Source of the DNA: an uncultured Bacteroidota bacterium
Lineage (GTDB): Bacteria > Bacteroidota > Bacteroidia > Chitinophagales > Chitinophagaceae
Direction: 5' to 3'
Length of the DNA stretch: 8,137 nt
Assembly (NCBI GenBank): GCA_946479535.1
Contig: CAMLGP010000098.1
Location: forward strand, 1-8,137
The stretch's first letter is position 1; each line of letters opens with the position of its first letter. Both the position numbers and the translations under genes were made by a program. The notes below the pieces were generated by a model, which was not told where the DNA came from, did not search any database, and saw only the letters and a program-made list of their open reading frames with translations. Positions 7,794 through 8,137 of the stretch are shown piece by piece.

Positions 7794-8137
7794 TTATATA
7801 ATGGAAGCCAGGTGTTGAATGGCAATCGCCGGACTGGCCAGTATTGGTATTTTCCTGTCTGAAGGGTCCAATGTTTCAACCACCCTTGCCATTGAAGCCT
7901 GCGCCAATACAATAACATCCACTTTTTCACTCAACTCCTTCAATGCAGCTGCCACCATTTTATCATGCGTAGCCGCATCACCCCTCATCAATGCATCAAA
8001 GGCGCCATCGCAAAGCCTGGAAGTAAGTTCAATCTGTTTATTGGCCACAACGGCTCTTCTTGTTACCAGATCACTGGTAGGCTGAAGTGTTGTTGGCAAT
8101 GTGGCGATCACGCCAATTCGCTTGCCCGTTTGCACAG
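7794..8137 (-). CDS. Asp/Glu/hydantoin racemase-family protein, C-terminal part (5' end outside window)
   Basis: Only the last 113 or so residues are present; the frame runs open to the right edge, so the real start lies outside. The GTG at 8135 is an internal Val codon. Visible motifs fit the second domain of the Asp/Glu racemase superfamily: GKRIGVIATLPTTLQPT (residues 4-20 of the visible part), DGAFDALMRGD at 43-53, KVDVIVLAQASMARV at 71-85 and the closing ILASPAIAI at 98-106. Classical racemases carry a second catalytic Cys in an LxCT-type motif; here the matching place reads LAQA, with Gln79 instead of Cys. The enzyme therefore probably does not use a two-cysteine racemase mechanism. One-cysteine relatives include decarboxylases and isomerases of small dicarboxylic acids, and the first-domain Cys cannot be checked here. 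No signal peptide is visible, and the family is cytoplasmic. It is cotranscribed with the anion symporter six bases downstream, suggesting it acts on the imported compound (inference). Confidence 0.8.
   Translation of the reverse strand, partial: VQTGKRIGVIATLPTTLQPTSDLVTRRAVVANKQIELTSRLCDGAFDALMRGDAATHDKMVAAALKELSEKVDVIVLAQASMARVVETLDPSDRKIPILASPAIAIQHLASII

Larger units (their letters stand above)
1..8137 (-). other. Single five-gene catabolic operon, open at both ends
   Basis: All five genes point the same way, with gaps of 6, 3, 0 and 14 bases, too short for internal terminators or ordinary promoters. The gene order (cytoplasmic enzyme, inner-membrane carrier, three exported glycosidases) fits one degradation and uptake pathway. 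The promoter must lie to the right of the window and the terminator to the left. No transcription factor, SusC/SusD pair, ECF sigma/anti-sigma pair or hybrid two-component sensor is seen inside, so the inducer cannot be named. Co-transcription is inferred from spacing and strand. Confidence 0.85.

Noticed and set aside
8133..8135. GTG at the right edge as start codon of the racemase-type gene
   Set aside because: The visible part begins in the second domain of the family, so the codon is internal Val and the start is beyond the window.

Overview
The window is one block of a bacterial catabolic operon. Its five genes all lie on the minus strand, so transcription runs from the right edge to the left edge. 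The genome is most likely Bacteroidota, plausibly a soil or plant-associated Chitinophagaceae-like lineage. The signs are moderate AT-richness, start regions with little or no Shine-Dalgarno sequence, TAA stop codons at every visible gene end, exported enzymes that begin MKK/MKE/MQN with a hydrophobic stretch and are cut just before Gln, and enzyme families typical of Bacteroidota glycan-utilisation loci.

Layout in order of transcription: (1) 8137-7794, the C-terminal part of an Asp/Glu/hydantoin-racemase-type enzyme, cut by the window edge. (2) 7787-6486, a complete bile acid:sodium symporter (BASS/SLC10-like) family inner-membrane transporter. (3) 6482-5385, a secreted five-bladed beta-propeller glycosidase of the GH43/GH32/GH130 type. 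(4) 5384-2007, a large secreted GH106-type alpha-L-rhamnosidase. (5) 1992-1, a secreted DUF5703-type protein with a six-hairpin (GH95/GH65-like) catalytic domain, cut by the left edge. Spacers are 6, 3, 0 and 14 bases, so there is no intergenic region with room for a terminator, an RNA gene or an independent promoter. There is no non-coding stretch longer than 14 bases.

Taken together, three periplasmic glycosidases with different folds probably trim a rhamnose-containing glycan or glycoside one residue at a time. The first two genes add an ion-coupled organic-anion carrier and a cytoplasmic racemase/isomerase-like enzyme. That pairing suggests the substrate also yields an acidic, possibly non-sugar, piece that is imported and converted. 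No SusC/SusD pair, regulator, sulfatase or polysaccharide lyase is visible, so the true substrate cannot be read from this window.

The most notable points are the unusual gene combination, a Gln-to-His change in the predicted second sodium site of the symporter, the missing second cysteine in the racemase-type enzyme, the uncharacterised DUF5703 hydrolase, and four consecutive genes that share one reading frame separated only by single TAA stops. No mobile elements, CRISPR arrays, tRNA or rRNA genes were seen.
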